Assembly: GCA_016617855.1 (NCBI GenBank)
Contig: JAECUM010001749.1
Span: forward strand, 95,160-159,159
Reading direction: 5' to 3'
Length of the DNA stretch: 64,000 bases
Origin: Megalonaias nervosa
Lineage: Eukaryota > Mollusca > Bivalvia > Unionida > Unionidae
The notes below the pieces were generated by a model, which saw only the letters and a list, made by a program, of their open reading frames with translations, searched no databases and had not been told where the DNA came from. Positions 43,418 to 54,424 of the stretch are shown piece after piece. Numbering within the stretch: the stretch's first letter is position 1; each line of letters begins with the position of its first letter. The translations under genes and the position numbers were made by a program.

Positions 43418-44386
43418 AGGTGGTGGTAATTGTGTGTCTCTAGGAATTACCTGTAATTGTTCACGCACAAATCCACGTTGAGGAGCAGTAGAATCCAGTC
43501 TGTAGATTGCAGGTCTACCAGTGGATCTTACCACGATAGAAATTGTATGTGTAGTCACACTCCAGATAGGATCAGTTGCTCTTTTTTTACCACCTTCAAG
43601 TTCACCAGGTTCATATAAATATCTTACAGTTACATTACCTAATACTGGTAGAGAGAAAGATTCACGTCGTTGTATTGGTATATATTTTTTTGTAATCGCA
43701 TTAGAAGGTTTCATGGAAGTTGAACGAGTAATTTCATCATTCAATGCAGCTATCACACTTGGTAACCTTGCAACCCATTCACAAGATCTCTCACTGGACT
43801 TAAAGTCAGTAGATATTTTCTTTGCGTATTGATATCCAAATAACCGCTCAGCAAGTGTTCGATTAAATCGTTCAACGATTGCCTGATCACGATGAATTTC
43901 AGTATGTCCTTGTCTGATTTTAACATTATGTTTTTTCATCAACGATAATACCGCACCAAGAAATTCTTTGCCAGGATCAACTTGTAATAATTGTGGCCAT
44001 CGTAGACCACCACGTTGATAAATTCTCTCAAACGCAGATGCAACCTCAGATGCTGTTTTTGTTGATAATGGTTCCGCTTCTTTATATCTACTTGCAACAT
44101 CAACGACAGTTAATGCGTATTTGTACGTGCGTGATTGACGTCTACGTGTTTTAATGGTGTCATGTGGTAAAAATAAAATATCTGCTTGATGAACTTCATT
44201 AGGGGTGCTGACATCAAAATGTGAGTACTGAATTTTTTTAGGTGGTGGTAGATAAATCTGCCATATTGCTTGTTTTGATAACCACGCTGCAGCATCAGAA
44301 CGTGATACTTTTGCAGCTTCAGATAATTTAGTAATCGCTGATCTGCCTCTCCCATATCCTATTGGGCTATAATAAACAGACTCCAT
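43406..44386 (-). CDS. INT: Retroviral-type (RVE) DDE integrase, 326 aa
   Basis: ATG at 44386 follows ATATAACTATTATA on the minus strand. The core shows Asp69 (EVHQADILFLP), Asp137 (LLQVDPGKEF) and Glu172 (QAIVERFNRTLAE), an exact D,D35E arrangement. VVDVASRYKEAEPL lies between the first two. The C-terminal part has PVLGNVTVRYLYEPGELEGG and ATDPIWSVTTH, the SH3-like DNA-binding tail common in Polinton integrases. It would join the terminal inverted repeats to target DNA. An N-terminal HHCC zinc finger is not obvious; a helical segment (AAKVSRSDAAAWLSKQ) occupies that place. The last 12 bases overlap the polymerase gene end-to-end. Fully open and apparently intact. Confidence 0.88.
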   Translation of the reverse strand: MESVYYSPIGYGRGRSAITKLSEAAKVSRSDAAAWLSKQAIWQIYLPPPKKIQYSHFDVSTPNEVHQADILFLPHDTIKTRRRQSRTYKYALTVVDVASRYKEAEPLSTKTASEVASAFERIYQRGGLRWPQLLQVDPGKEFLGAVLSLMKKHNVKIRQGHTEIHRDQAIVERFNRTLAERLFGYQYAKKISTDFKSSERSCEWVARLPSVIAALNDEITRSTSMKPSNAITKKYIPIQRRESFSLPVLGNVTVRYLYEPGELEGGKKRATDPIWSVTTHTISIVVRSTGRPAIYRLDSTAPQRGFVREQLQVIPRDTQLPPPSLM

Positions 44387-44402
44387 TATAATAGTTATAT
44401 AA

Positions 44403-44903
44403 TTAATTACCAGCCCCTAACATTATTTTACCTTTCATGGCAGTTTTTACTAGAAAGCTAGCGAGTTTTTCTCTGACAGATTTATTTGGTATAGAATTTA
44501 ACGCATGAATCAATTTTACATCTGCGAGATGCCGTTGTTGTAAATCTTTACTTTTATACGCAACGTCATGAACATGACACGCTTGATCAATCTTATTTAT
44601 TGGATACTCTGCTGGTCTTGGTTGATCTTGATCATCAAGTCGGATATCAAGTCGAGTTCCAGGACCACAATAATTATATCCAGGAAGATGTTTCTCACCG
44701 GGGTATTTAGCCCATGGAGCTCCTGGTAATTTCCATAATGAAGCGGCTATATCTCCACCTGTCTTTGATGAAATAAATTTATATTTTTTTGTACCACATT
44801 TCACACACTTGCCTGTAATTGCACGTCTTTTATTCTTCGTTGTTATTGTTGTTAATTCGGCAGTAGGTGTAGGTACTCTACATCGAACGCAATATAAATC
44901 CAT
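44403..44903 (-). CDS. PLA2: Zinc-ribbon/phospholipase A2 protein (parvovirus VP1-type PLA2), 166 aa
   Basis: Start taken at ATG 44903, after CATATAATAAATAAC, giving MDLYCVRCRVPT. An upstream ATG at 44969 would overlap the ATPase. Cys5, Cys8, Cys33 and Cys36 form a small zinc ribbon of the DUF5679 type seen in adintoviruses. PLA2 signatures follow: calcium loop YNYCGPGT at 76-83, His112-Asp113 in QACHVHDVAYKSKD, and Asp128 in RHLADVKL. In parvoviruses this domain lets the particle leave the endosome, and a similar entry role is likely here. It is divergent from the ATPase with only 12 bp between starts, so one compact bidirectional promoter should serve both. Intact frame. Confidence 0.82.
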   Translation of the reverse strand: MDLYCVRCRVPTPTAELTTITTKNKRRAITGKCVKCGTKKYKFISSKTGGDIAASLWKLPGAPWAKYPGEKHLPGYNYCGPGTRLDIRLDDQDQPRPAEYPINKIDQACHVHDVAYKSKDLQQRHLADVKLIHALNSIPNKSVREKLASFLVKTAMKGKIMLGAGN

Positions 44904-44915
44904 GTTATTTATTAT
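44904..44915. promoter_or_regulatory. 12-bp divergent start region of PLA2 and ATPase genes
   Basis: Only TTATTTATTAT separates the two ATG codons. Both strands read TATAATAAATAA- or TTATTTATTAT-like sequence into a start, as at other genes of the element. Transcripts must start either within these bases or inside the opposite gene. Confidence 0.4.
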
Positions 44916-45584
44916 ATGGATATAATTGACTTTTCTGCGACACAAAAACAGGAACCAGTAAAGCATCATCCAGCGTTACCGAATTCTATCAGAATGATTA
45001 TAATAGGCCCATCTGGATCAGGCAAAATACAATTATTGCTTAATCTAATAATGAGATGGCTGAAGTGGGATAAATTATATTTGGTAGTACCATCTGTAGA
45101 TGATCAGAGGTGTTACGAAGTACTTAAAGATTTTAATGAAAATGCAAAATTGCTGAATGAAAACGGTAATGATGTTGTTGACTTTATTACCGATATTGAT
45201 GAAGCCCCATCTGTAGATGACCTAGATGGATTTATTAATAATTTAGTGGTGTACGATGACGTTATGTTAGATAAACAATCAAATCCAGCTCGGATATTTT
45301 CTCGAGGTAGACATAAAATTACTGACGTGATCTATGTTACTCAGCGATATGCACAAACACCTAAAGTGATCAGAGATAACTGCAACATTTTAGTTGTGTT
45401 TAATGGAGTAGATAATTATACCTTACAAAATATTTATTATACTTGGTGTTCAGGGGATATGGATATGATTAAGTTTAAAAACTTCTTTTCAAAAGCACAA
45501 GCTGTTCCGTTCGGATTTGTAACAATAAATCTACATGACCCAAGATCCAGATATCGTATAGGTCTGGATAAAATCTTTGGTTAA
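44916..45584 (+). CDS. ATP: A32/FtsK-like genome packaging ATPase, 222 aa, Walker A Thr replaced by Ile
   Basis: Starts ATGGATATAATTGAC. Walker A is IIIGPSGSGKIQLLL (residues 28-42): the Lys is kept but the following Ser/Thr that holds Mg2+ is Ile38. Walker B is NLVVYDDVML (Asp114-Asp115). VIYVTQRYAQTP (about 139-149) is the sensor-type Gln motif of packaging ATPases. The enzyme would drive DNA into the capsid. Frame is otherwise open and ends at a TAA inside the right inverted repeat's inner edge (45582-45584). ATA for the expected ACA/ACC is a single-step change, so the missing Thr is probably a disabling point mutation of this copy. Confidence 0.82.
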   Translation: MDIIDFSATQKQEPVKHHPALPNSIRMIIIGPSGSGKIQLLLNLIMRWLKWDKLYLVVPSVDDQRCYEVLKDFNENAKLLNENGNDVVDFITDIDEAPSVDDLDGFINNLVVYDDVMLDKQSNPARIFSRGRHKITDVIYVTQRYAQTPKVIRDNCNILVVFNGVDNYTLQNIYYTWCSGDMDMIKFKNFFSKAQAVPFGFVTINLHDPRSRYRIGLDKIFG

Positions 45585-45857
45585 TTATAGCAGCAGAAAG
45601 GGTGAAAAACAACCAATATTGAGTGACCCGGCGAGTAAACTAAACGCACTATAAAATAAAAACAAAAAATCAACAATAAAATAACAAAAATAACTAAACC
45701 AAACGATTTATTATCCGTTTTCAACCGTATAGAAATAATCTCGGTTAGAAACTTTGGTTTAGAGTTATTGACATTGTTTTTTCAGTCTTCGTAGGAACCT
45801 TTATTTTGTGAAAATAAGGTCAGGAACTAAAAAGGTCTGTTCACCCTTCCTGCTGCT
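45581..45857 (-). repeat. Right terminal inverted repeat of the Polinton
   Basis: Inverted match of 29282-29557. Differences include GTTAGAAACTTTGG against the left GTTAGAGACTTTGG and an extra GATAAT near the middle. Divergence of several per cent between the two copies suggests time since insertion or independent drift. Confidence 0.9.
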
Positions 45858-46439
45858 TGGGGCTACACTGGCGTACGTGATAGTTTTCTTGTAGTAAGAG
45901 ACCACATGACCCATCTCGCGAGACTTGAAATGATGTTTTTGGGGTTTAAATACGCATTCTTAATATTCTTCTGGCAGAGTCGTTTTAACATCTTGAAGGA
46001 ACAAGGTGTTATTTTCATTTGTTGCCAGATTGTTTGTTTTTCATCTGATATTTTTGATTTAATAATTTATTGTCCTGGAAACTCAACAAGTTGACTTTCT
46101 TATAAAAAATTCTGAAAGATATTCATGGAAATTTATTCTGGAATTATTCGGAAACAAAAACTGTGATTCAAGTGAGGAATTTTTTATATTTGTCCTTTGG
46201 ACCATATCTGACGTCATCGCCTTCCATATTTGTGTGTCGTCGAGATTCGAACTTGGATTCTAATAGAACTATTAAGTGATAGGACTTGTGTTTTTCATTC
46301 TTAGGATTAAATTTTGGATTATTTTCACAAGCCGTAAGTCCTATTTACCAATTTTTACATTGTTTTCTAGGGAAATAAATTATTTTGGTAAAATATACAA
46401 AGCTTGTTGACTTCACTCTTTTCTTCTGTTACATTTGTA
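45858..46439. other. Right flank of the Polinton, nothing recognised
   Basis: No coding region supported. The part 46260-46450 has an AATAAA and a T/C-rich end, and could be a retroelement LTR or 3' end, but no second copy is present to test this. Confidence 0.35.
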
Positions 46440-47660
46440 CGAGCCTACACTTAACAATCGTATACAGTAAAATGCATGGCGTTTTTCCATTAGTCCGTAT
46501 TAGAGTTCTTACGAAAGGATGGCTTCGTGTAATCATATTTTCAAGTTGCTGAATATGATCCGCGACAGTTTTTCTATGTCCTGTGGTGTGTCCCTTCGAT
46601 TTTTCATACTTCTTTTTGTCACGTATTTGCTGCATTCCAGTCGGTCGCGTCACCTCGTCATATTTCTTCTTAAGCTTTTCATAGATGATTTGTGGTTTGT
46701 ATGTCTGTAACATGTCCTTTATTTCTGTCATTACAAAGTCTGGTGTCCGTATATATTCTGATACTAGATCTTTTGAATTTCCAATGTGGCTAGACCAGGA
46801 AATGTGCAACCGTATTCTACTACAGAAAGTCGACTGGTTGATCCCCCTTCCCCTAACCAAGTAACTCTTTTCTTATACAACTGATCGACTTTTAGCGAAG
46901 TATAGTACATATGGACCACAACAACTCTGTTTGAATCTGGTTGAGGGTCCATAGGTATGTACTTCCGCTACATATGTCCATGTTCTCATTTAACTCTGGA
47001 ATGATTACAGAACTGACCCTTGTAAAAATATGTTTTCTTGAGATCACCGTTTACACATAATAAATAATAGGATTTCGGTGAGGAACCCAAAGCCGAGTTC
47101 CAACTACCGCAATCATCACAAAAACTACTCTTTGATTTCTTGGTGCGATTTATGATATTGGAACCGTTGTCGATAATAAAATATACATTTTCTTTTTTAC
47201 CGTGTGGGATTTTTTCTAAGGAGGTTTCTGAAGATAAAAGATGATGAACTACTTTGCTAGTATCTAAAAATTTTCCCACTTCTAGTCCCCCTTTAGCAGG
47301 ATTGTCCTCATTCCCGTCCTCTTCCGTAAGGTTTACGTTATCGTTTTGAGCGTAGTTATTTTTTTCAGTCCTGTCAGCGTCGGCACTGCTGTTCAAAGGA
47401 TTGCTACTCGATTTATTGAGATCTGCTGATGAGATTGATATTTCAATTTCTCCATTCTTGTTGGAAGAGTTAGAATTATTTAAATCTACCACTCTATTTC
47501 AGATTGCAAAGACATAAGATTGTCTGGAAGTAACATCTGACTCCACATGATGCAAATTTCTGGATCAGAAAATTTTACACCTCTACCCTGTACGATTCTA
47601 GTGTACGGTTCTGAGGACATCTCTGGATGCAGTTGGGGCGGATAATATGACCGTATTGGC
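46440..47660 (-). pseudogene. Second copy of the OTU/DDE transposon protein, N-side/central part
   Basis: On the minus strand from 47655: ARIVQGRGVKF-like start with FSDPEICIMWSQMLLPDNLM, then an Asn/Ser/Glu-rich stretch (GEIEISISSADLNKSSSN). A cysteine module follows: SSFCDDCGSWNSALGSSP, then SYYLLCVNGDLKKTYF and GQFCNHSRVK. Further on come HMYYTSLKVDQLYKKRVTWL, IRTPDFVMTEIKDMLQTYKP, KKKYEKSKGHTTGHRKTV and HPFVRTLIRTNGKTPCILLY, where the copy ends at about 46455 before the DDE part. Frame changes occur at about 46990 and 46860. It lacks the hAT-like, MITE and Tigger insertions of the 13-22-kb copy and so serves as the empty-site reference. Its 5' side is cut by the MULE at 47660. Confidence 0.6.
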
Positions 47661-47689
47661 GGCTTATAGACAATTTGGCCCAAAGACAA

Positions 47690-48521
<832 letters not shown>

Positions 48522-49039
48522 CAGAACACACAAACTGACATATATTGCTCATTCTAATTAAATAGTTGTATACATTTATTTTTATGCTAAAAAAATACAT
48601 GAATCTGTACAACGACATTATCAGTTTAAGTCGTCCGGTCAAATTATCTATATTGATTAATAAAACAATAATACTTAACAAATAATATTCTACAGAATAC
48701 GTTTACATTTTTGTAAGAGTATCGACACCGTACATGAGATATTATAACAAACATATTTAATTTTTGGCTTCAGATTGTAAAACTGCTTCATGTATGACAC
48801 GCTCGATTGCACATGGCTTTATAAAAAATATAAACGATCTATTGTTACAAATTAGCGACAAGAGTAGAGGCGAGGCATACCTCTTGAAAACACTAATCCG
48901 ACTTTGAGAGGGATACTTCAAAAGGCTTTCTCACCTTTTAATGAATACTTACTTGTTGTGTTTTTTTTAGACGATGTGTTATTTTATTAATCGGCGAATA
49001 GAGTAGAAAATTATTAACTCTATCGAATATTACATGACA

Positions 49040-49295
49040 AATACAATCAGAACCTGTCTTCAGACAAGAAGTAATCCGCAACGACAAACGCCATTTAATA
49101 TTTGCTACTGATTACCAGCTGGAACTCCTGAGCAAGGCTAAAACATGGGACATCGATGGTACCTTCAAGATCATGAGGAAACCTTTTTATCAGTTGCTAA
49201 CGGTTCACAGTTTCTTGAAGTCATGAGAAAATATGAAGCAAGTACCACTGGTGTTCATCGTGATATCCGGCAAAAACAAGAAAGATTACAAGAAG
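49040..49295 (+). pseudogene. MULE transposase exon 1 (catalytic core start), one in-frame TGA
   Basis: The frame reads [20 protein letters not shown], then [20 protein letters not shown], the first Asp segment of MULE transposases (W.iDGTFK). [14 protein letters not shown] is followed by TGA at 49224-49226 and then, still in frame, MKQVPLVFIVISGKNKKDY. The exon ends AAGAAG at 49295 before GTAGTT. The start of the exon is uncertain. Confidence 0.7.
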
Positions 49296-49491
49296 GTAGT
49301 TTATTATTTTGCTCACCACTTTTGATAATATTCTCTATAAATAAAAACGCGAGTAACTTTACAATGTATTCATTCTGCAAACTATGAAGAAAACGAAAAT
49401 TCGTTCACATTTTACATGTTCTCTGTTCGATATATATTTTTTCTCTATATTAAAATCAATTTACATAATGTTTCATTATTCGGTACTCCAG

Positions 49492-49662
49492 GCTCTACAT
49501 CGACTTTTACGTAGAAAACCATCAGTCAAGTCATTTGTAGCAGACTTAGAAAGTGGAATATGGAAGGCACTCCGCTTGGTTTTCGATAATCCACATACAA
49601 GTGGATGTGCCTTCCATTGGGGCCACGCTGTGTGGCGAAAACTTCAGGAAAAAGGTCTTCAG
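49492..49662 (+). pseudogene. MULE transposase exon 2
   Basis: Preceded by CGGTACTCCAG and ended by GTAAAT. It encodes LHRLLRRKPSVKSFVADLES, where the Asp is the second catalytic acid (F..D.E.), then SGCAFHWGHAVWRKLQEKGL, with the C..H..Q/A segment of MULEs. Joins exon 1 and exon 3 in frame. Confidence 0.75.
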
Positions 49663-49889
49663 GTAAATATAGATATATTTTTTATATACCACTGTTATAG
49701 TCTATTTTTCATATTTAGTCGATTCGTGACACGTTAAGTCTTCATTTATATTTTCATCAGTTCTTCACTATTTGAACCTAGAGATAAGATGGTTCACGGT
49801 GTTCATTTGTAAAATTTTCCTTATTATGTTAATGATCTCATTATTTGCATCAATATAAAGGCTAATATGTATATATTGTTTATTTGTAG

Positions 49890-50153
49890 ACGGCATACAA
49901 CCAGCGGGATGCTGTTTTCAAGTTTTGTAGAAAGGTGTTTGCTTTGCCCTTTCTCGCAGCCGAAGATATCCCCACAGCTTTTGAAAAATTAAAAGGAAAG
50001 GTCAGAACCGCCACGTTCGATGAATGGATGACGTACATTAGTGACAGGTTTATATCCAGCACAATCTGGCCCATATCCACGTGGAGTGTCTTTGGAAAAA
50101 CGGTACGAACAAACAATGACGTGGAGGGCTGGCACAGTCGATTGAATCGCTAA
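49890..50153 (+). pseudogene. MULE transposase exon 3
   Basis: Preceded by TTATTTGTAG. It encodes TAYNQRDAVFKFCRKVFALP, then TTSEKLKG-like TAFEKLKGKVRTATFDEWMT and TVRTNNDVEGWHSRLNR, the third catalytic acid region (NN..E.WH...). A TAA at 50151-50153 closes it; related protein sequence (the LQFYLMLTLLYKEAQMIP frame) continues beyond, at 50165-50225, so this stop may be a mutation. Confidence 0.75.
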
Positions 50154-50469
50154 ACGGGTAAAAGCAACCTTCAGTTTTATCTTATGCTTACTCTACTATA
50201 CAAAGAAGCCCAAATGATACCATATCAAGTAAAGATGGTATCGGAATGAAACCTGACAAGACACCAAATTAAGCAGATGCATACCATGCATGGAAAATTT
50301 TTTAGGATTTGGAGGAAGTACACAAATAAGGATATCAGTGTCAACGGTCTTCTAAGAATGTGTGAAAACATCTACGGACCACGAAGTTGAAAACTGAGTT
50401 GTGTTTCAGAATCATTGATCAAACTATTCCTTATATTGGTCAATGATCACATACGTTGATACTTTCATA

Positions 50470-50479
50470 TCGCGCGCGC

Positions 50480-50533
<54 letters not shown>

Positions 50534-50873
50534 AACAAAAATAATGCCGAGCATTTTGTCAGTGTTTAGTTGCTGCAATATCAGACTCTTACCAGTGAAG
50601 TTTATTGTTTATTTTTATTTTTATTTTAAGTTATGTTTTATTTAAGTTTATGTTTTATTGTGTGCGTGCGTAAACTGAAAGCTTGTCAGTACCAGTCAAC
50701 ATCGTCAATCATAGTTGCTCCATTGTTCCATACAAATTAGAAATGAATAAACTGGTTGCTAGTCTTAACTATGGTACAAATTATCTTTGTTCCCTTGTAA
50801 GCTGCTTTTTTTTATAAGTATACACACATGCAAAGACTATGTGTACGTCTGAAGGCGTCTTTCCGCGTGTGCG

Positions 50874-50925
<52 letters not shown>

Positions 50926-51022
50926 GAAAAACAAAATAATTGCTAGAAAGGGACAAAGTGAAACAAAGCAAAATACATCTGAGCCCGTATACACAAAACT
51001 CACCAGCTTGAGTGCACATACA

Positions 51023-51053
<31 letters not shown>

Positions 51054-51060
51054 TGTGCTC
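50470..51060. repeat. Cluster of microsatellites: (GC)n(GT)n(GA)n, (TC)n and (CATA)n
   Basis: (GC)(GT)(GA) at 50473-50533, (TC)n at 50877-50921 and (CATA)n at 51018-51052. Open frames through these are repeat artefacts. Confidence 0.85.
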
Positions 51061-51165
51061 GACTAAAAGTTCTTTTTCGCAGGAAGCTTTGGTATCAAAT
51101 TATATATATATATACTTTTCATACGTGACATTTTAGAATATGTTTCTCAAGTCTGGAACAATTGC

Positions 51166-51357
51166 CAGTGCCGGATTACCAAATAGGCAGAGTAGGCACC
51201 GGCCTATGGGCCCCACGCCTTTTAGGGGCCCCGCGACAACGGATCAAAATAATATTGAACTGATTTGATCTTGACGTATTAGGCGATAATTTGCGGGGGG
51301 GGGGGACCCCGAGATTTCGACTGCCTAGGGGCCTCCACAGGGTTTAATCCGGCACAG
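51166..51357. mobile_element. hAT-type MITE, 192 bp, with 8-bp target duplication
   Basis: Ends CAGTGCCGGATTA and TAATCCGGCACAG are inverted. The flanks ACAATTGC (51158-51165) and ACACTTGC (51358-51365) differ at one base, an 8-bp duplication as hAT elements make. The interior has GGCCCC/GGGGCC blocks and a G-run, and there is no coding region. It lies within the MULE. Confidence 0.8.
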
Positions 51358-52236
51358 ACACTTGCTCTACTGAAGATATGGGCAGATTGGAGAAAAAAAT
51401 TAAATTGGAAGCTGCACCGATTAATTGCTCTTGAGAGTCTTTTTATACAGCAACTGGTTGATAAAACTCTTGCATAAGGAAGGAAAAAGAAGAGATTATG
51501 CATATTGTATTTAGTTATAAATACTCAAGTGCCTAACAAAATCGACCTTCTTCCACAGGATATGATGCATCTCATTATTGTCTACGTAACTCCAAACGCA
51601 TCACATCCATCTCTACTATACTTCTTTTTATCAGACGTCCTTTCTCCCATGTAATATTTGTCTTTGGGACGGTTTTCCTAAAGATATCCGAAAGCTCCTA
51701 ACCTTTATAACTTCGAAAAACATTTGCCTAATTCAACAAATGTTTCAAATTTTATTCTCAACCTATTCTATTTTACAAACTATAAACTGAGAATGAATCG
51801 GTGTTCTTATACCAGTGCACACGTTCACAGCTAGGAACTAATTATTGGACATCATTGATATTCGTTCTCACTTTGAAAAACAAAATAAATACTAGAAAGG
51901 AAAAGGTGACCTCCCTTTATTTCATACATTACACTCATATCCCAAAAGAATAAAATAATTCAGTTACCTAAAGCAAGAATGTTGACTATACAGTAAAAAA
52001 AAAAATCAAATTATATAAGAATTGTCTTAAAATATTATGTCTTAGTTAACTTAGGCACATATAAGTTATAAGTTACTGAGTATTTCCTTTTAAAAGTAAA
52101 TACTTGTTAAAACTATTGTCAGTTGTATTATTAAGTTGGGCCGAATTATCTTTCGAGTTGGGCCGAATTGTCTTTCAAGTTGGTCCGAATTGTCTTATTT
52201 TCGGTCCAAGTTGGGCCGAATTGTCCAATAGCCACT

Positions 52237-52646
52237 TGTCTAATATGACTTGTATGACTCTGTCAGGCTTTGTGAGGATTTGTCAGGCTTTGTATGACTT
52301 TGTCTGGCTTTTTGTGATTAGGATATATTGAAAAACTGCATTTTCTTTCGATAATAAGTTAAATGAACAATTTATAAAGCAATAAACAGTTTACATAGGA
52401 TTTTGTCAGATTTTGTTATTACTTTGTCATTATTCAATTTCGAACGTTGTCGCCCAATTTTTGGTCATTTAATTCTGCATAAATATGTTGAAAACTAGTC
52501 TTTCGGCTTGGTTAATATATTTATCAATATAACTAACAATATAAATACACTTTTCTAATTTGACTTTGCATGGCTTTGTGGGGTTTTTGTGTGACTTTGT
52601 CAGGCTTAGCAGTATTTAGTAGGACTCACAAAATATCGTTTACTTG

Positions 52647-52714
<68 letters not shown>

Positions 52715-54235
52715 TTTAAGTCAATCATAAAACTCAATATAAAATTATGTACATTTTTACATACACTGATACCATTACTTGACTTTTTTCTTTTTACGTC
52801 TATTTTCTTTTTTTATTACTTTCATGAAAAGTATAAATTTAATTTCATAAACGCATGGTATAAATAATAATAATAATATCCATTTCACAGTACAGATATT
52901 TTGCAATATTTAACCTGAAAGTTTCGGTGATTTATTTCAGACATGATCACGTGAAAAAGAGTAAAACGGAAACCAATAACAATATTGTCATTTTCTATAA
53001 AAAAAAAAAAGAAAGAAAAACAAGAACTAGTGGTGAAATAACATTTTTTTAATTAAAATACTTCCACAAACATCCAAAACTTAATGATGTTTTGGACCAT
53101 TTTATAATTTTTACGATTATTGGAGTATATCGGAGTAAAAAGACGCGCATCAAAATTTATATTGAGTCTGTGCCGGCTTTTGGTGTAATATCATTGCGTT
53201 CAACTCATATTACTAATTCAGTTCCTTTTGTAAACCTATGGAAGCATCATGACAATATATTTATTAATAACTTTAAATTCTGAATGCTCGTGATCAAGTA
53301 TATCAGTACACTTATTCTTAATACAAGCTTCTGTGTAGAGTAAACCATACGAGCCGCGGCATTTTCTGAATCTACATGTGTTTGAAACCTGTGTTTTCAA
53401 TTTTGCTCAAAAGAGTCAGGTGCTAATTTCAGTAATGAGTGTTCCAATCTCAAGTCTGTTAAAGGACTGAAATTCCAACAATAAAACATTGTCTCTATTC
53501 TCTTTCAGTTACAACTGGGATAAAATCTCAAAAGATTATTTTTACTAAAACTTTGGTTTCATAATCAATGAAACCTATATCTGCTCTTTTTATGTTATGC
53601 TCAAATATCATTAGTATCGCGAGTCTTTACGGTAACAGTTCAGCCAAGTAAGAGGGAAGTCAGTCATACTTTTAACAGTGTTACGGCTCTGTGGTCATAA
53701 ACTAAGTAACAGAAAGAACCAATAAGTTTTGTAAAACTTAACAAATAATTTAATTATCAAAGTTATAAAAATGAAAACGTAAGAGGCACTTACAGTATTA
53801 TGTACCGAATCCAAAATAATCATTGAAAGTTATATTAAAGTCCAAAAGAATCGAATGTTCCGAATTAATTTCAGATCCTCGAATGCACTGGTCTGCCAAT
53901 GTATCAAAATGGCATTGTCTTGAACTCCTTTGAATAATTCACAATAGTCCCAAAATAATATTTTGGTCCAACGAGTACTTCGTAGTTCCAGTGAATATTC
54001 CAAACAAATGTTTCATCTCAAATAATATCTGAACAGGACATTAAATACGTCTGCAGACTGATGTTAAAACAAAAGCATTAGAAATAGAACTGACGAAAAT
54101 TGTCCACTTACTTACTTAATTAAATTAAAGTGGCTTGCGCCCATGCGGGCATGCGTCACTAGTTTATGTCCGCATAGCGGACTATTTAATTGACCTATCG
54201 GCACTTGTCAATCACGCTGGATCAAATAACCAATC
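52237..54235. other. Non-coding, (TA)n at 52653-52712, short CTTTGT repeats
   Basis: A degenerate GACTTTGTCAGGCTTTGT repeat occurs at 52255-52320 and 52560-52620. No gene recognised. Confidence 0.5.
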
Positions 54236-54424
54236 AGCGAGCGTAAATTAGACACACCTCCAGGCATTGCTTAAGGCCGCCATTTTTCTCCGACAAGCTG
54301 CTTGTAGCAACAGTGAATTGATTATGATAAGTATTTACAAATTTTGCAATGATTTGTTGATTTCTCGATCGATAACGGTGAAAAGAAGTCTTGCAATTCT
54401 TACAGTCAATATCCATATCGTCTA
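54236..54424 (-). other. Possible first coding exon with two-Cys start, unknown
   Basis: On the minus strand an ATG at 54416 opens MDIDCKNCKTSFHRYRSRNQ and stays open to KQCLEV before GTGTGT, a possible splice donor near 54258. The neighbourhood is richer in CpG than most of the window (54120-54300), which would suit a promoter. This is weak evidence and could be chance. Confidence 0.2.

Larger units (their letters stand above)
29282..45857. mobile_element. Polinton/Maverick (adintovirus-like) endogenous element, 16.6 kb
   Basis: The ends are AGCAGCAGG (29282) and CCTGCTGCT (45857), inside inverted repeats of about 270 bp that fit the AG...CT ends of Polintons. Between them lie the marker genes of the group: family B DNA polymerase, retroviral-type integrase, adenain-like protease, A32/FtsK-like ATPase and capsid proteins, plus phospholipase A2. 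Plus-strand genes are the virion block (29581-36778), the polymerase and the ATPase. Minus-strand genes are the HNH relic, integrase and PLA2. No 6-bp target duplication is visible (TGTTGT left, TGGGGC right). Lesions in polymerase, fiber, ATPase and nuclease mean this copy is unlikely to be autonomous. Confidence 0.92.

Noticed and set aside
44904..44969. Upstream ATG (44969) for the PLA2 protein
   Set aside because: It would put 66 bases of the PLA2 gene inside the ATPase coding region; ATG 44903 starts directly before the zinc ribbon and has the usual AT-rich lead.
29276..45863. A 6-bp target duplication around the Polinton
   Set aside because: The left hexamer is TGTTGT and the right is TGGGGC; only scattered bases agree, so none is claimed.
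50812..51136. Open frames of 68-102 codons through (TC)n and (CATA)n
   Set aside because: Repeat-encoded Ser-Leu, Arg-Glu, Tyr-Ile-His and Met-Tyr-Val-Cys peptides; no gene character.
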